A DNA stretch of 64,000 nucleotides from an uncultured Opitutia bacterium (GTDB lineage: Bacteria > Verrucomicrobiota > Verrucomicrobiia > Opitutales > Opitutaceae): assembly GCA_903827245.1 (NCBI GenBank), contig CAIKHO010000074.1, positions 202,182-266,181 of the forward strand. Direction: 5' to 3'. Made by a program: the position numbers and the translations under genes. The notes under the pieces were generated by a model, which saw only the letters and a program-made list of their open reading frames with translations, searched no databases and was not told the DNA's origin. Positions 34,397-43,627 of this stretch are shown piece after piece (position 1 is the stretch's first letter; each line of letters opens with the position of its first letter).

Positions 34397-35527
34397 ATGC
34401 CGCCCGCCGCACTCAAGGTTTCGCCCGAAACGGCCCGCCGCTTTCACCGGCGCGCTCTTTTGCTCGACACGCCCGCGCCGGATATCGCCATGGCCCTCGC
34501 CCATCACGGCTACATCCAGATCGACCCGATCAACATCTGTGGCCGGATGCAGGAGCACATCCTGCGGAATCGCGTGCACGGTTATCGCGAGGGCGACCTG
34601 ATGCGCCATCTCCACGGGGAGGGGTCGGGGTTGATCGCGGACCGGCGGAGGGCTTTCGAGCACCACCTGCCCGACAGCAATGTGCTGGTCGCCTTCCCGC
34701 TCGACGCCTGGCCGCACCTGCTGGCCGCCATGCACCGGCGAACGAGCCGCCACAGCGCCTGGTCGGGAAAACTGACGGCGCGGGAACAGCGGCTGGCCGA
34801 ACACATCCTGGAGGAGATCGCCGCGCGCGGCCCGCTTTCATCGGAGGATATCGACGACGAACGCCGCTCCCGGCAGGCCGGCTGGGGTTCCGCCTCGCTC
34901 GCCAAGATCACCCTCCAAAAGCTCTTCTTTCACGGCCGAGTGTTGATCGCACGTCGCGACAATAACCGGCGCCTTTACGACCTGCCCGGGCGCGTCCTGC
35001 CGGCCAGCGTACTCGCCCTGCACGAGCCCGGCCGCGGGGACACGGCCCGGTGGCTGGCCATCCTGAAGCTGCGCCAGCGCCGGCTCGTCACCCTCAAGCG
35101 CGGCGAGTTGCCGCTGGTGGAGGACCTCGTGCAACCCGTCGCCGTGACTGGTTGTCCCCCGCTCTTCTGCCTGCGCGAAGATGTCCCGCTTTTCGAGGAT
35201 AGGGCCGCTCCGGGCCCATCGCCCGGACCTAATTTCCGGCAGCCTCTGCTGCTCGCACCGCTCGACCCGCTGATCTACGACCGCCGCATCACCCGGCTCC
35301 TTTGGGGCTTCGACTACACGTGGGAGGTCTACACGCCGCCGGCCAGGCGCAAGCGCGGCTACTATGCACTACCGGTCCTAGCCGGTCTTGAAATCGTCGG
35401 GCATGTCGACCCGAGGGCCGACCGGAAAAAGCACAAGCTTGCCATCGTTTCGCGTCGCGTCCGGCGCGGCCACCGAGTGGCGGGTGCAGTCGAGGAATTG
35501 GCCGCGTTTTTGGGGTTGCGGTGGTGA
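34397..35527 (+). CDS. ycaQ: YcaQ-like crosslink-repair DNA glycosylase
   Basis: A 376-residue winged-helix protein (HTH_42 superfamily). In E. coli YcaQ removes interstrand crosslinks and alkylated bases. The family core is visible: HGYIQIDPINICGRMQEHILRNR near residues 37-59, an MRHLHGEGSGLIADRRR region, and the C-terminal LLAPLDPLIYDRRITRLLWGFDYTWEVYTPPARRKRGYYALPVLAG block that typifies the family. The proposed catalytic residue region is the QIDPIN / DPLIYDR motif. The ATG at 34397 is the first in frame. It stands alone between repeats. Confidence 0.88.
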   Translation: MPPAALKVSPETARRFHRRALLLDTPAPDIAMALAHHGYIQIDPINICGRMQEHILRNRVHGYREGDLMRHLHGEGSGLIADRRRAFEHHLPDSNVLVAFPLDAWPHLLAAMHRRTSRHSAWSGKLTAREQRLAEHILEEIAARGPLSSEDIDDERRSRQAGWGSASLAKITLQKLFFHGRVLIARRDNNRRLYDLPGRVLPASVLALHEPGRGDTARWLAILKLRQRRLVTLKRGELPLVEDLVQPVAVTGCPPLFCLREDVPLFEDRAAPGPSPGPNFRQPLLLAPLDPLIYDRRITRLLWGFDYTWEVYTPPARRKRGYYALPVLAGLEIVGHVDPRADRKKHKLAIVSRRVRRGHRVAGAVEELAAFLGLRW

Positions 35528-35560
35528 GATTTTAATCGGTCAGCCGAAAATCGTTGAGTT

Positions 35561-35630
35561 GCAGGGGCGTTGCTTGACGACGCCCGGGCTTGCCCGCCTC
35601 CCGGAGGGCGCACGCGAGGTGCGCCCCTAC
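35561..35630. repeat. Hybrid GTAG-hairpin repeat pair
   Basis: The left half is GCAGGGGCGTTGCTTGACGA (as at 22124). The right half, read on the minus strand, is GTAGGGGCGCACCTCGCGTG then CGCCC, a different hairpin with the same GTAG foot. Two distinct but related families have therefore been joined in one pair. Confidence 0.7.
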
Positions 35631-35672
35631 AAGGCAATCGCCTGCGCCGCGACAACCTCCGGTCTGATTACC

Positions 35673-35752
35673 AATCGTTCTCGTTCTCTTTCTCGTTCTC
35701 GATTTGGTGTCCGGAGGGAGAACGAGAAAGAGAACGAAGAACGAGGACGATT
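35673..35752. repeat. AATCGTTCTCGTTCTC inverted repeat
   Basis: A long imperfect hairpin: left arm AATCGTTCTCGTTCTCTTTC, right arm GAAAGAGAACGAAGAACGAG then GACGATT, core GATTTGGTGTCCGGAGGGAG. It lies between the convergent ycaQ and the GH106-like gene (ends 35795). Confidence 0.78.
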
Positions 35753-35794
35753 TTGCCACGCGGGCAGGGAAATCCGGCTCCCCGCCGGCCAAGC

Positions 35795-38293
35795 TCAGCC
35801 CGTGCCCGCTGGCAGCGGGCCGATCACGATGAAGCGCGACTCCTGCGGTCCCAGCGTCAGCGGCAACGCCACGCTCCCGTCGGCCTTCGGGGCACCGGCG
35901 ACCGCGTGGATTGTGCCGCTCGCCGGATCCCAGACCTGGACCTGGCCGCGGCCGTCCAGCGTCGCCGTGCGGGTTTGCGGCTGGTCCGATTCGTTGAAGA
36001 GGAAGTAAACATCCCCGTCCTTCAACGTGCGGTGCATGTACTTCAGCGGCGCACAGGCGGCGTCGAGCTTGACGTCCGGCTTGGGCAGCGCCGCCACAAC
36101 TCGCGGGGTGATGTTCGGTGTCGGTTCCAAAGTGGCAAAGCTGAGGTCGGGCGCACCGGTCGCATGGAGGAACGACCGGTCCGCCACCATGGTCGGCGTA
36201 CGGCCGACGAAGACAACCTTGCCGCCCGCCTTGGCAAAGGCGCGCAGGCGATCGAGGACGTTCTTCTGGATGACCGTCGAGGTGGGAACGATGACGGCGC
36301 GGTAAACCTGCCCGCTCAGGTTCTTCAACCCGCCGCCCTCGAGCGTGCAGATCGAGGCGAGCGAATCCTGGTCGATGTGGTCGAAGTCGATCTGCTGCTC
36401 CATGAGCTGGGTCGTAAGGTCAACCGTGACCGTGTCGGCCTCCTGGTCGCCCAGCCAGTAGCTGTCCGCGGGATGGTAAAGCGCGACCTGCGCCGCCGGC
36501 CGGCCGATCGTCATCAGGTATTGCGCGCGGGACATGTACCAGCCGGTGGTCACCGCGGGATCGGCCGGGGGCGGGGCCATGTTCAGCCCCCGGATGTTCA
36601 TGAAGTTGATGCCGCGCACCAGCTGGTAATCGAACACGAATTTTCCGCCCGGCGCCAGGTTGCCGCCCGATTCCGTCCAGGACTGGGGACGGCCGAAGAG
36701 GTGGGACGCGGAGCCGGCGATCTTGGGGAAATCGGCCACCAGCCCAGGACGGATCTGGCTGAGGTTGTCGACGCCGGGCACGCCGACGTAGCGCATGTCG
36801 CGGAAGAAGGAACCCTCATTCTTGGTCATGTCCTCGCCGCCGCCCCGGTTCAGCATCAGCTCCTCGTGGTTCAGGTGCATCATGTAGCCCATACCTCGCG
36901 CCGCGCACCATTCCTGCATCGGCTTGTAGAAATTGTCGCGGAACATGCCACTCCAGACATCGAAGTAGTCCGCCTTGGCCCGCAGCACGTCCGGCGTCAA
37001 AGCCGAGCCGAAGAACTGGGCGACATACTGTTTCAGGTCGTACCCTTTCTGCTTCTGGAAGGTTTCCAGCAGCTTGGGCGTCCAGGGAATGAACCCGGTG
37101 AAGTCGGTCTCGTCGCCGCGGAAGCCGAGGATGGTCTTGCCGAACTCGGCGCCGAAATATTTCTCGTAGGTTTCGGGCACGAGTTTGATGTACGCGGCGG
37201 TCGCGTTGGCATCGAGGTAGTCGACCAGCGAGTAGAGGCTGTCCTTATCCCGCGAGCCGTCCTCGCGCTGGCCATAGCGGGTGGGCGAACTGCGGTAGAC
37301 GTGGCGCACGAAGGTGACCACCCACGTCCCGGAGGCCGGCGCGGTCCACGTGAACTTCCCGTCCGCCGGCAGCGGCACCTGGGTGGTCGCCGGGCCGTCG
37401 TTGCGGAATTCCGGCTGGCCGGGCCGCCAGTCCGTCCGGATGTCGGCCACGATGCTTTTCGTCTCCTGCGGCACGGGAATCATCAGCGTCTGGCCGGAGA
37501 AAACGCTGTAACGCGCCTCGCCGGCGCTGCCCTGGAAGGTCACGTACCAAATGCCGCCGGTGGGCGCGATCCACTTGAATTGTCCATCCGTCGGCATCGG
37601 CAGTTCCTGGTGCGGTGGGACAACAATGACGACCGGCGGCGGGCCACCCCGCCCTCCCTGCCGTCCCGCCCGTCCGGCGCCCGGCGCCGGCTGTCCCGGT
37701 GCCGCCCCGGCCCCGGGAGGTGTCGTCGCGGCCGCGGCCGTGGGCGCAGGCGGTGCCCGCCGGGCCGGAGCCGCGGCCGGGTCCGGACGCAGGCCGGTCA
37801 GGATGCCCAACGTGTCGGGCGGCACCGGAATGCTGAGCGTCTGGCCCGCTTCCACGGTGTAGCGCGCATCGGCGACGATGGCCTGCATGCCCAGTTGGGG
37901 ATAGAGCTTGCTGATCATGCCCCCGGCGAAGCCGTCGGGATAACCGTCATCGCCGTCGATCCACATCTTCATGCCGCGCTGCTTGAGCTCGTCCACGGCG
38001 ACCTTCATCAGGTCAAAATACTCGGGCGAGAGATACTTCACTGTCCGGCCGCCACTGTTGATCATGTAAACGCCGCCGCCATTGGCATCGGTGTGCTCGA
38101 TGTCCGAGAGGATGCGCTCCTTGGGCTGGGGAAAACCGGTCGCCCAATGGATGGCGCGGTATTCCTTCGGCGGCTGCGGAAAGGCCGCGGCCGCCTGGGC
38201 CACGGTCGGCACGGTGACCTCCTGCCAGAACTGGGCCGCGCTCAGCGAGAACGGGAGGAAGGCAAGGAGAACGAAGCGGGATGACACTTTCAT
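35795..38293 (-). CDS. Secreted GH106-like glycoside hydrolase
   Basis: An 832-residue exported protein. The ATG at 38293 opens a signal peptide (MKVSSRFVLLAFLPFSLSAAQ). The N-terminal barrel half has HWATGFPQPKERILSDIEHTDANGGGVYMIN and MKMWIDGDDGYPDGFAGG, typical of rhamnosidase-like GH106 and neighbours. A Pro/Ala/Gly-rich insertion (about residues 180-230) follows, then two beta-domains, and a second catalytic half with TILGFRGDETDFTGFIPW and GYMMHLNHEEL. The C-terminal part holds SGQVYRAVIVPTSTVIQKNVLDRLRAF (Rossmann-like) and a beta-sandwich. Probable role: release of rhamnose or a related sugar from plant or algal polysaccharide. Confidence 0.8.
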   Translation of the reverse strand: MKVSSRFVLLAFLPFSLSAAQFWQEVTVPTVAQAAAAFPQPPKEYRAIHWATGFPQPKERILSDIEHTDANGGGVYMINSGGRTVKYLSPEYFDLMKVAVDELKQRGMKMWIDGDDGYPDGFAGGMISKLYPQLGMQAIVADARYTVEAGQTLSIPVPPDTLGILTGLRPDPAAAPARRAPPAPTAAAATTPPGAGAAPGQPAPGAGRAGRQGGRGGPPPVVIVVPPHQELPMPTDGQFKWIAPTGGIWYVTFQGSAGEARYSVFSGQTLMIPVPQETKSIVADIRTDWRPGQPEFRNDGPATTQVPLPADGKFTWTAPASGTWVVTFVRHVYRSSPTRYGQREDGSRDKDSLYSLVDYLDANATAAYIKLVPETYEKYFGAEFGKTILGFRGDETDFTGFIPWTPKLLETFQKQKGYDLKQYVAQFFGSALTPDVLRAKADYFDVWSGMFRDNFYKPMQEWCAARGMGYMMHLNHEELMLNRGGGEDMTKNEGSFFRDMRYVGVPGVDNLSQIRPGLVADFPKIAGSASHLFGRPQSWTESGGNLAPGGKFVFDYQLVRGINFMNIRGLNMAPPPADPAVTTGWYMSRAQYLMTIGRPAAQVALYHPADSYWLGDQEADTVTVDLTTQLMEQQIDFDHIDQDSLASICTLEGGGLKNLSGQVYRAVIVPTSTVIQKNVLDRLRAFAKAGGKVVFVGRTPTMVADRSFLHATGAPDLSFATLEPTPNITPRVVAALPKPDVKLDAACAPLKYMHRTLKDGDVYFLFNESDQPQTRTATLDGRGQVQVWDPASGTIHAVAGAPKADGSVALPLTLGPQESRFIVIGPLPAGTG

Positions 38294-38533
38294 ATGCGGG
38301 CGGGGTTGGGTTGAACTGGAAAGCACACGGCCAGACGGATCGGCGGGGCGAAAGGACCGGCATTTTTAGCGGCTCATGGCATCCGCTGGCCAGCCTTTGA
38401 TTCCGGTTGAAGGGGAAGGTAGGAGGGCCGGAAGGCCAGAAGTTCAGAGGGTCGGAGGACCGGAAGACCAAGCCTTCCGGCTTTCCGCCCCTCCGGCCGT
38501 CGGGCCTTCCGCCCCCCGGCTTCCGGTGTTCGA

Positions 38534-40732
38534 TCAACGCCAGCGGAACACGCTCAGCAGGCTCGAGTAATCGTCCGTCCAGACTGCCTGCCGGTCGTTG
38601 CCGCGGGCGGGCTGCCAGCGTGAATCGCGGGCCAGTTTCGCCAGGTCCTCCGGGGTGCGCGCCATCACCAGCCAGACCGAGGGCGATTTGCCCGCCGCGT
38701 ACTCCTCCGGCGAGATTACCGTGTCGTCGCGCAGGAGGCACGCCAGCCCCGCGTCGCGGGCCAGGTTCGCGAACACCGGCTCAAGGTCGAGGTGCAGGTT
38801 CGAGATGTGGAAGGCCAGCCGCCCTCCCGGGGCCAGCTTGCGCAGGTACAGCGCCAGCGCCTCGCGCGTGACCAGGTGCACGGGGATCGCATCCGAGCTG
38901 AAGGCATCCAGCAGCAGCAGGTCGAACCCCGCGTCGGGCTCGGCGACGAGCGACAGCCGCGCGTCGCCCAGCACCACCCGCGGCGGCGCCGCCGAGTCGT
39001 GGAGAAACGTGAAGTACCGCGGGTCGCCCGCAAGTTTCAGCACCACGGGATCGATTTCGTAATAGGTCCAGGACTGCCCCGGCTGCGCGTAGCTCGCCAA
39101 CGAGCCCGAGCCGAGCCCGACGGCCCCGATCCTCTCCCGCGCCTCCCGGCCGTAAAGCGCCAGCACCTCGCCGGCCGGGCCGCTGCGGCTGTAGTAGGTC
39201 AGCGGTTCGTCCCGCCGCGCGGGATCCAGGCTCTGCCGGCCGTGCAGCGTCAGTCCGTGGATGAGAAGGTGGTAGCGCCCCGTCGGGTCCAGCATCACGC
39301 GGGTGACCCCGAAGAAGCTGCGCTCGGCATACAACAGCGTCCCTTTCTCCCGCTGGAAAAAACTCCCCGCCAGCAGGATCGCCCCGATGCCCAGCGCAAA
39401 CCGCAGCGGACGCCGGGAAAAGAAATAGCAGACGAGGGCCGGGATCCCAAAGAGCAGGCCGGTGATCGCCGCATCCGTCCGGAACCGCGAGCCTTGGACC
39501 AGCATCACCAGCGCGGTGGCGGCCGCGCCGAGCACGACCGGCCAGACCCAGTCCTTGACTGGCGCGGGGACCGCCGCGGCGCCTTCGGCGCGCAAACCGG
39601 CGACGCACGCGAGCATGAGAACCAGAGGATACTCGGCAATGGAGTCGAAGATCATCGGCGCTACGAGGGCGTTGAACATGCCGCCGAGCACGCCGCCGAC
39701 GGACATCCACAGGTAAAACTGCGTGAGGTGCGCCGCGGACGGACGGTCCGCAGCCAGGCGGCCGTGGCAGAGCATCGCGGCCACAAAAAAAGTCCCGAGG
39801 TGCAGGAGCATCAACCCCGCGATCGGCTCGGCCGCCTGCATGTTGAAGAGCATGACCAGCGCCACGAGCAGGATGGGAAACGCCCGCGTCAGGAGCATCC
39901 GCGGGATGATTTCGCGCCGGGCGAAGACGAGGATGAAACTCAGCAGGTAGATCGCGAGCGGGATGACCCAGAGCAGCGGCACCACCGCGATGTCGCTGGA
40001 GAGATACGTCGTGACCCCGAGCATCAGGCTGGACGGCACGAAGGCCAGCAGGACCCAATGCAGCCGGCGCTGCATCGTGAGTTTTTCGGATGTTCGCGGA
40101 ATCGCCGCCGACGCCCCGGCGACGCGAGCCGCCCCGCCGTTGCCCGGCCGCCACAGCCAGGCGGCGCAGCCGGCGATGAGCAGCACCAGCAACCCGTAGC
40201 CCCACGTCCAATAATGGCTTTGCTGCGCCAGATGGAAATGCGGCTCCACGAAAAGCGGATAACTCAGCAGCGCGACCATGCTGCCGATGTTGCTGGCCGC
40301 ATAGAGGAAGTACGGATCGCCAGCCTGCCGGTGTCCGGTGGCCGCGAACCACTGCTGGAGCAACGGGCTCGTCGCGGACACCGCAAAGAACGGCAGCCCG
40401 ACGGCGACGGTCATGAGTCCCAGCAGCCACCACGACGGATTCCCGGACGTCGGCGGCGACCAGCCGCCGGGAATCGCGATCGGCAAAACAGCGAGCGGCA
40501 GCAGCAGCACGACAAGATGCAGCCACGCCTGCCGCCGCACCCCGAGCCGCGCAGCGCCCCCGTGCGCGTAGGCGTAGCCGGCGAGCAAGGCCGACTGGAA
40601 GAAAACCATCGCCGTGTTCCAGACCGCCGGCGACCCGCCGAGCAGCGGCAGCGCCATCCGCGCGAACATCGGCTGCACGAGAAAAAGCAGCGCAGCGCTG
40701 GTGCAGATGGTGAGGGCGTAAAGCGCAACCAT
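38534..40732 (-). CDS. Membrane-fused spermidine-synthase-like protein
   Basis: A 732-residue two-part protein. About 12-14 hydrophobic helices occupy residues 1-480 (MVALYALTICTSAALLFLVQPMFARMALPLLGGSPAVWNTAMVFFQ onward). The C-terminal 250 residues form a Rossmann methyltransferase-like domain with GAVGLGSGSLASYAQPGQSWTYYEIDP (cofactor loop plus acidic end) and DLLLLDAFSSDAIPVHLVTREAL. This fusion is frequent in environmental Gram-negatives and has no proven substrate; aminopropyl transfer is an inference from the fold. The ATG at 40732 directly precedes the first helix. Confidence 0.86.
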   Translation of the reverse strand: MVALYALTICTSAALLFLVQPMFARMALPLLGGSPAVWNTAMVFFQSALLAGYAYAHGGAARLGVRRQAWLHLVVLLLPLAVLPIAIPGGWSPPTSGNPSWWLLGLMTVAVGLPFFAVSATSPLLQQWFAATGHRQAGDPYFLYAASNIGSMVALLSYPLFVEPHFHLAQQSHYWTWGYGLLVLLIAGCAAWLWRPGNGGAARVAGASAAIPRTSEKLTMQRRLHWVLLAFVPSSLMLGVTTYLSSDIAVVPLLWVIPLAIYLLSFILVFARREIIPRMLLTRAFPILLVALVMLFNMQAAEPIAGLMLLHLGTFFVAAMLCHGRLAADRPSAAHLTQFYLWMSVGGVLGGMFNALVAPMIFDSIAEYPLVLMLACVAGLRAEGAAAVPAPVKDWVWPVVLGAAATALVMLVQGSRFRTDAAITGLLFGIPALVCYFFSRRPLRFALGIGAILLAGSFFQREKGTLLYAERSFFGVTRVMLDPTGRYHLLIHGLTLHGRQSLDPARRDEPLTYYSRSGPAGEVLALYGREARERIGAVGLGSGSLASYAQPGQSWTYYEIDPVVLKLAGDPRYFTFLHDSAAPPRVVLGDARLSLVAEPDAGFDLLLLDAFSSDAIPVHLVTREALALYLRKLAPGGRLAFHISNLHLDLEPVFANLARDAGLACLLRDDTVISPEEYAAGKSPSVWLVMARTPEDLAKLARDSRWQPARGNDRQAVWTDDYSSLLSVFRWR

Positions 40733-40842
40733 GGGGCGGAAATCCCGGGAAACCGGAACGCAATGCAATGACGTCCCCACCTTCGCTCTCCAAGCACCAA
40801 TCCTCGGCCAAGGCGGCAGGATTGGGCTCCCCCCGCTCCGAC

Positions 40843-40909
40843 GAATCGTTCCTCGTTCTCGTCGGTTTCGCGCGAGAACGAGAAAGAGAACGAATAACGA
40901 GAGCGATTT
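40843..40909. repeat. AATCGTTCCTCGTTCTC inverted repeat
   Basis: Left arm AATCGTTCCTCGTTCTCGTC, right arm GAGAACGAGAAAGAGAACG then AATAACGAGAGCGATT. It belongs to the family seen at 16155 and 35673 and lies in the promoter region of the 732-residue gene. Confidence 0.75.
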
Positions 40910-41009
40910 CGGACCGCCGGCAAAGCAACCCCACGCACCGAACCGCCGGCTGCTACCGGATGCGCCGTAAATCGAGCACCATCAGTCAGCAGCCCTGCAC
41001 TTATCAGAT

Positions 41010-41056
41010 GGATGGCCGTGCCATCCGTAGCTCGCGGGGCAACGACCCGCGAGCGA
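41010..41056. repeat. Two adjacent hairpins beside tRNA-Arg
   Basis: GGATGGC/GCCATCC (3-base loop, 41010-41026) is followed directly by a GTAG foot and a 9-bp stem GCTCGCGGG/CCCGCGAGC (41027-41054). They lie just downstream of the tRNA-Arg 3' end, so they could stop transcription or be another GTAG-hairpin repeat. Confidence 0.65.
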
Positions 41057-41060
41057 AGGA

Positions 41061-41137
41061 TGGCGCGGTGGAGGTGACTCGAACACCCGACCGGCGGTTT
41101 AGAAAACCGCTGCTCTATCCAGCTGAGCTACCACCGC
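41061..41137 (-). tRNA. tRNA-Arg (anticodon TCT)
   Basis: A complete cloverleaf on the minus strand with encoded CCA. Acceptor GCGGTGG/CCACCGC, D-arm AGCTCAGCTGGATAGAGC, anticodon stem-loop GCGGTTTTCTAAACCGC with TCT, and T-loop TTCGAGT. It would read AGA and AGG codons, which are rare in this GC-rich sequence. Confidence 0.96.
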
Positions 41138-41230
41138 ATCACACGGCTGCACGGGTAGCGTCTGTCCTTGGGTGCGACAAGGGGAAAAACCAGACGTGGT
41201 GATTCGCGTCGGTCAGAAAGCCCCACACCA

Positions 41231-41824
41231 CTACGGCGTGGCGCCCCACCGGCCCCAGTTCTCGGCGGACACTTTCATCGGCACCACGACCCCGACCACC
41301 CCGACCGTCAGGGATTTTGACTGCAGATAGAGGGCTCCGTCGTTCCCCTTGTAGAGGATGATCGCAGTCGATTGATCCGTCGCGGCCGCCAGGTTTCCTC
41401 CCGCCCCGAAATCATTTTTCCGCGGCAGGCGCACGGCACCGGTGGCGCGGTCGGTCTCGACCGGCACCGTCTTGGACGCCACCACCCGCCCGTCCGTCAA
41501 GGCCGCGATCTCCAGCTGATTCGCTCCGTGCTGGACGAGGCGGATGTGATCGGCCGCGATCGCCGGCTTGGTTTCCGGGAACAGGAGTACCGTGAGCCGC
41601 CCGCGGGTAAGGTGCCCGGGACCGCGGGAATACTCATGGGTGTAGTCGCCCAAATCCAGATAGCTCCCGGACACATCCGGAGCCGCGCTTCCCGGTTGCA
41701 GCGCCGCCAGCCACGATGCGAGCAAATCCTCGCGGGCAACCCGGTCGTGGGCCGCGACACACCCCGCGAGCAACAGGGCGCAGCACAAAATTCCGGTGAG
41801 GTTGAGGGCTTGGCAACGGATCAT
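41231..41824 (-). CDS. Lipoprotein of unknown function
   Basis: A 197-residue protein with a lipoprotein signal (MIRCQALNLTGILCCALLLAGCVAAH; lipobox LLAGC, Cys 22). The mature part has a YLDLGDYTHEYSRG segment, then beta-rich sequence (GRLTVLLFPETKPAI, IAALTDGRVVASKTVPVE) and a C-terminal AIILYKGNDGALYLQSKSL followed by VGVVGVVVPMKVSAENWGRW. I do not recognise the family. A second exported protein is encoded just upstream on the same strand. Confidence 0.75.
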   Translation of the reverse strand: MIRCQALNLTGILCCALLLAGCVAAHDRVAREDLLASWLAALQPGSAAPDVSGSYLDLGDYTHEYSRGPGHLTRGRLTVLLFPETKPAIAADHIRLVQHGANQLEIAALTDGRVVASKTVPVETDRATGAVRLPRKNDFGAGGNLAAATDQSTAIILYKGNDGALYLQSKSLTVGVVGVVVPMKVSAENWGRWGATP

Positions 41825-41964
41825 GAGCGACGGAATGCCGGATCTGTTGTCGGCGGGCGGGAATTCGTTGGACGAAGAGGCGGAAGAATTTCAGGTCGGT
41901 AATATGAGGCTATGTCCAAGTCCACTTCCCGGCTTGAGGCCTTCGTCCATCCCTAATCCGCCGT

Positions 41965-42513
41965 TCACTTTTGCGTCCGGGCTTTCCTGGCGTCTTCGGC
42001 TTTCAGTCCCGATGCAATATAAGGCCGCCAGGAGTGATCGATCTTCCCCTGCTCGATTTTGTAGAGGTAGGGGTCGTTCTCTTTGAGATACGCCTCCGCC
42101 TTGGCCAGTAACGCGTCGTCCCGGGCGTAGAGCGCGGGGCAGATCAAGGCAAAGGCCAGGATGGAATCAGGCTTCTCCTCGAATCGTTTCGTCAGGGCCT
42201 GGGTAAGGTTCGCGCGCATGCCGATATCGCCGATCAGAAAGGACCGATACGGCCATCCGCCGCCTTTTTCCGGCTCCAGGATCGAAATCTTGATTTCCGA
42301 GAGGTAAAGCGCCGCGAGGCCGTTCGCGTAAATCTCATTGGCCTTGGCGTGGTCCGCCTTGAGGGCTTCGTCGCGCTTGGCGGCGTCAACGGTCGTGACG
42401 GCGCCGCTGCGCAGGTCGGCAATCAGGTCATCGACTTGATCGGCGCGCGCCGCGCCGGGGCGGAGCAAAAGGCCGGCCGCCGCAAGGGACAGAAACAGTA
42501 TATTCGTCTTCAT
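41965..42513 (-). CDS. Exported helical protein of unknown function
   Basis: A 182-residue protein. The ATG at 42513 opens a signal peptide (MKTNILFLSLAAAGLLL, cleavage near ARADQ). The mature part is mostly helical with TPR-like spacing (AAKRDEALKADHAKANEIYANGLAALYLSEIK, ALTKRFEEKPDSILAFALICPALYARDDALLAKAEAYLKE). No motif identifies a function. It lies 140 bases upstream of the lipoprotein gene. Confidence 0.7.
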   Translation of the reverse strand: MKTNILFLSLAAAGLLLRPGAARADQVDDLIADLRSGAVTTVDAAKRDEALKADHAKANEIYANGLAALYLSEIKISILEPEKGGGWPYRSFLIGDIGMRANLTQALTKRFEEKPDSILAFALICPALYARDDALLAKAEAYLKENDPYLYKIEQGKIDHSWRPYIASGLKAEDARKARTQK

Positions 42514-42611
42514 GGGGTAAAGTGACGGGACCGGGGTTCCCCGCAATACTTCCAACAACGCCACCTCACGCAACGCCTTTCACCGCACGTCCGACGTTTG
42601 CCATGCTCGCG

Positions 42612-42636
42612 GTAGGAGCGGCTTTATGCCGCGATG
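42612..42636 (+). repeat. Single GTAGGAGCGGC hairpin unit
   Basis: GTAGGAGCGGCTTTATGCCG then CGATG: GTAG foot, GCGGC/GCCGC stem. Lone copy ahead of the inverted repeat at 42696. Confidence 0.75.
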
Positions 42637-42695
42637 ATCGGGTCTGATAGCGGCAAAGTTTCGGCTAGAGACAACGAAGACGGGGAGAGAAGGCT

Positions 42696-42773
42696 ATTTC
42701 ACGCAGAGGCGCAGTGACCGCATAGTAAGGCATCGGAAATGATCTCTGCGTCCTCCGCGTCTCTGCGTGAAAT
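42696..42773. repeat. ATTTCACGCAGAGGCGC inverted repeat
   Basis: ATTTCACGCAGAGGCGCAGT at the left, answered by TCTGCGTCCTCCGCGTCTCT then GCGTGAAAT at the right. Relatives: a single arm near 510-540, and pairs at 43502-43627 and 48498-48653. Confidence 0.7.
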
Positions 42774-42899
42774 TCCGAATTCCGATTCCAATTTCTCAGC
42801 CTTACTCCGGAACTTTGCGTCTCGCCGCGAAACCGGCTTGGTCGGGTTGGTCCCACACTGCACCATTGCCTCGGGTCTATCCTCCAGTCCGGTCGACGG

Positions 42900-43448
42900 T
42901 CAGCCGGCTTTTGCCGGCGCCGCGGTTCCCAGCACGCCCCGCCACAACTCCGCCTCGCCGGCGAGCCCGTGGTTGCGGAGGCCGGCGGCGATGGCCGCGA
43001 GCGTTGGCTCCTCGACCGCGTGGCGCGGATCGGCCGGGAATTCCGGGCGCACCGCGCGGACGAGCGCCCAGCAGGCCCACGCGCGCCAGGCCCGCTGCTC
43101 GCGGCGGGGGGCGTTCATGCGGTCAGCGTAATGCTGGAAGTGCACGCGGGGATTCCCGAGAAAAACATCCGCCGGCGTGTGCGTGACCAGCCACGCCATG
43201 GCCGCGTAGGGCAGCGGCCAGGCTTGCAGCACGGGCTCACGACCCGACAGGTCGGCGCCAAACGCGCGGTCGAGACAGAGGATGGCCCGTGCAGCCTGGC
43301 CGCGCTGCCACAGGGCGTGCCCATATTCGAGGCAGTCGTGATAAAAATCTGCCCGGCGCTCATCCTCGCGGTGGACATTCAGCGCACGCCAGTCCAGCCC
43401 CGCCCGCGGCGGCGGCAGGTGCGGGCACGGCGGCAGGGAAACGGGCAT
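42900..43448 (-). CDS. Conserved hypothetical protein, TPR-like
   Basis: A 182-residue soluble protein. The ATG at 43448 (MPVSLPPCPHLPPPRAGLDW) starts after a repeat. It is rich in Trp, Arg and Ala and mostly helical: DERRADFYHDCLEYGHALWQRGQAARAILCLDRAFGAD resembles one TPR pair, followed by PLPYAAMAWLVTHTPADVFLGNPRVHFQHYADRM and AWACWALVRAV. No catalytic motif is visible and I cannot name a function. Confidence 0.7.
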   Translation of the reverse strand: MPVSLPPCPHLPPPRAGLDWRALNVHREDERRADFYHDCLEYGHALWQRGQAARAILCLDRAFGADLSGREPVLQAWPLPYAAMAWLVTHTPADVFLGNPRVHFQHYADRMNAPRREQRAWRAWACWALVRAVRPEFPADPRHAVEEPTLAAIAAGLRNHGLAGEAELWRGVLGTAAPAKAG

Positions 43449-43501
43449 GCGCGGGTTGGTGCCGGGGAATGAGGGGAAGGTCAATCGCCACTCGGAAGAG
43501 G

Positions 43502-43627
43502 TTCGCGCAGAGGCGCGGGGGCGCAGAGCAGGAACCGGACGAGAGTTTCGTGTGAGATGGAATGGGCCTCGACCCACGATCCTTTGACTTTTGCCCCGCT
43601 CTGCGTCCCTGCGCCTCTGCGCGAAAT
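43502..43627. repeat. CGCGCAGAGGCGC inverted repeat
   Basis: TTCGCGCAGAGGCGCGGGGG then CGCAGAGC at the left, facing GCTCTGCGTCCCTGCGCCTC then TGCGCGAA at the right, 60 bases apart. The right arm overlaps the first codons of a longer possible frame of the next gene, one reason to start that gene further in. Confidence 0.72.
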
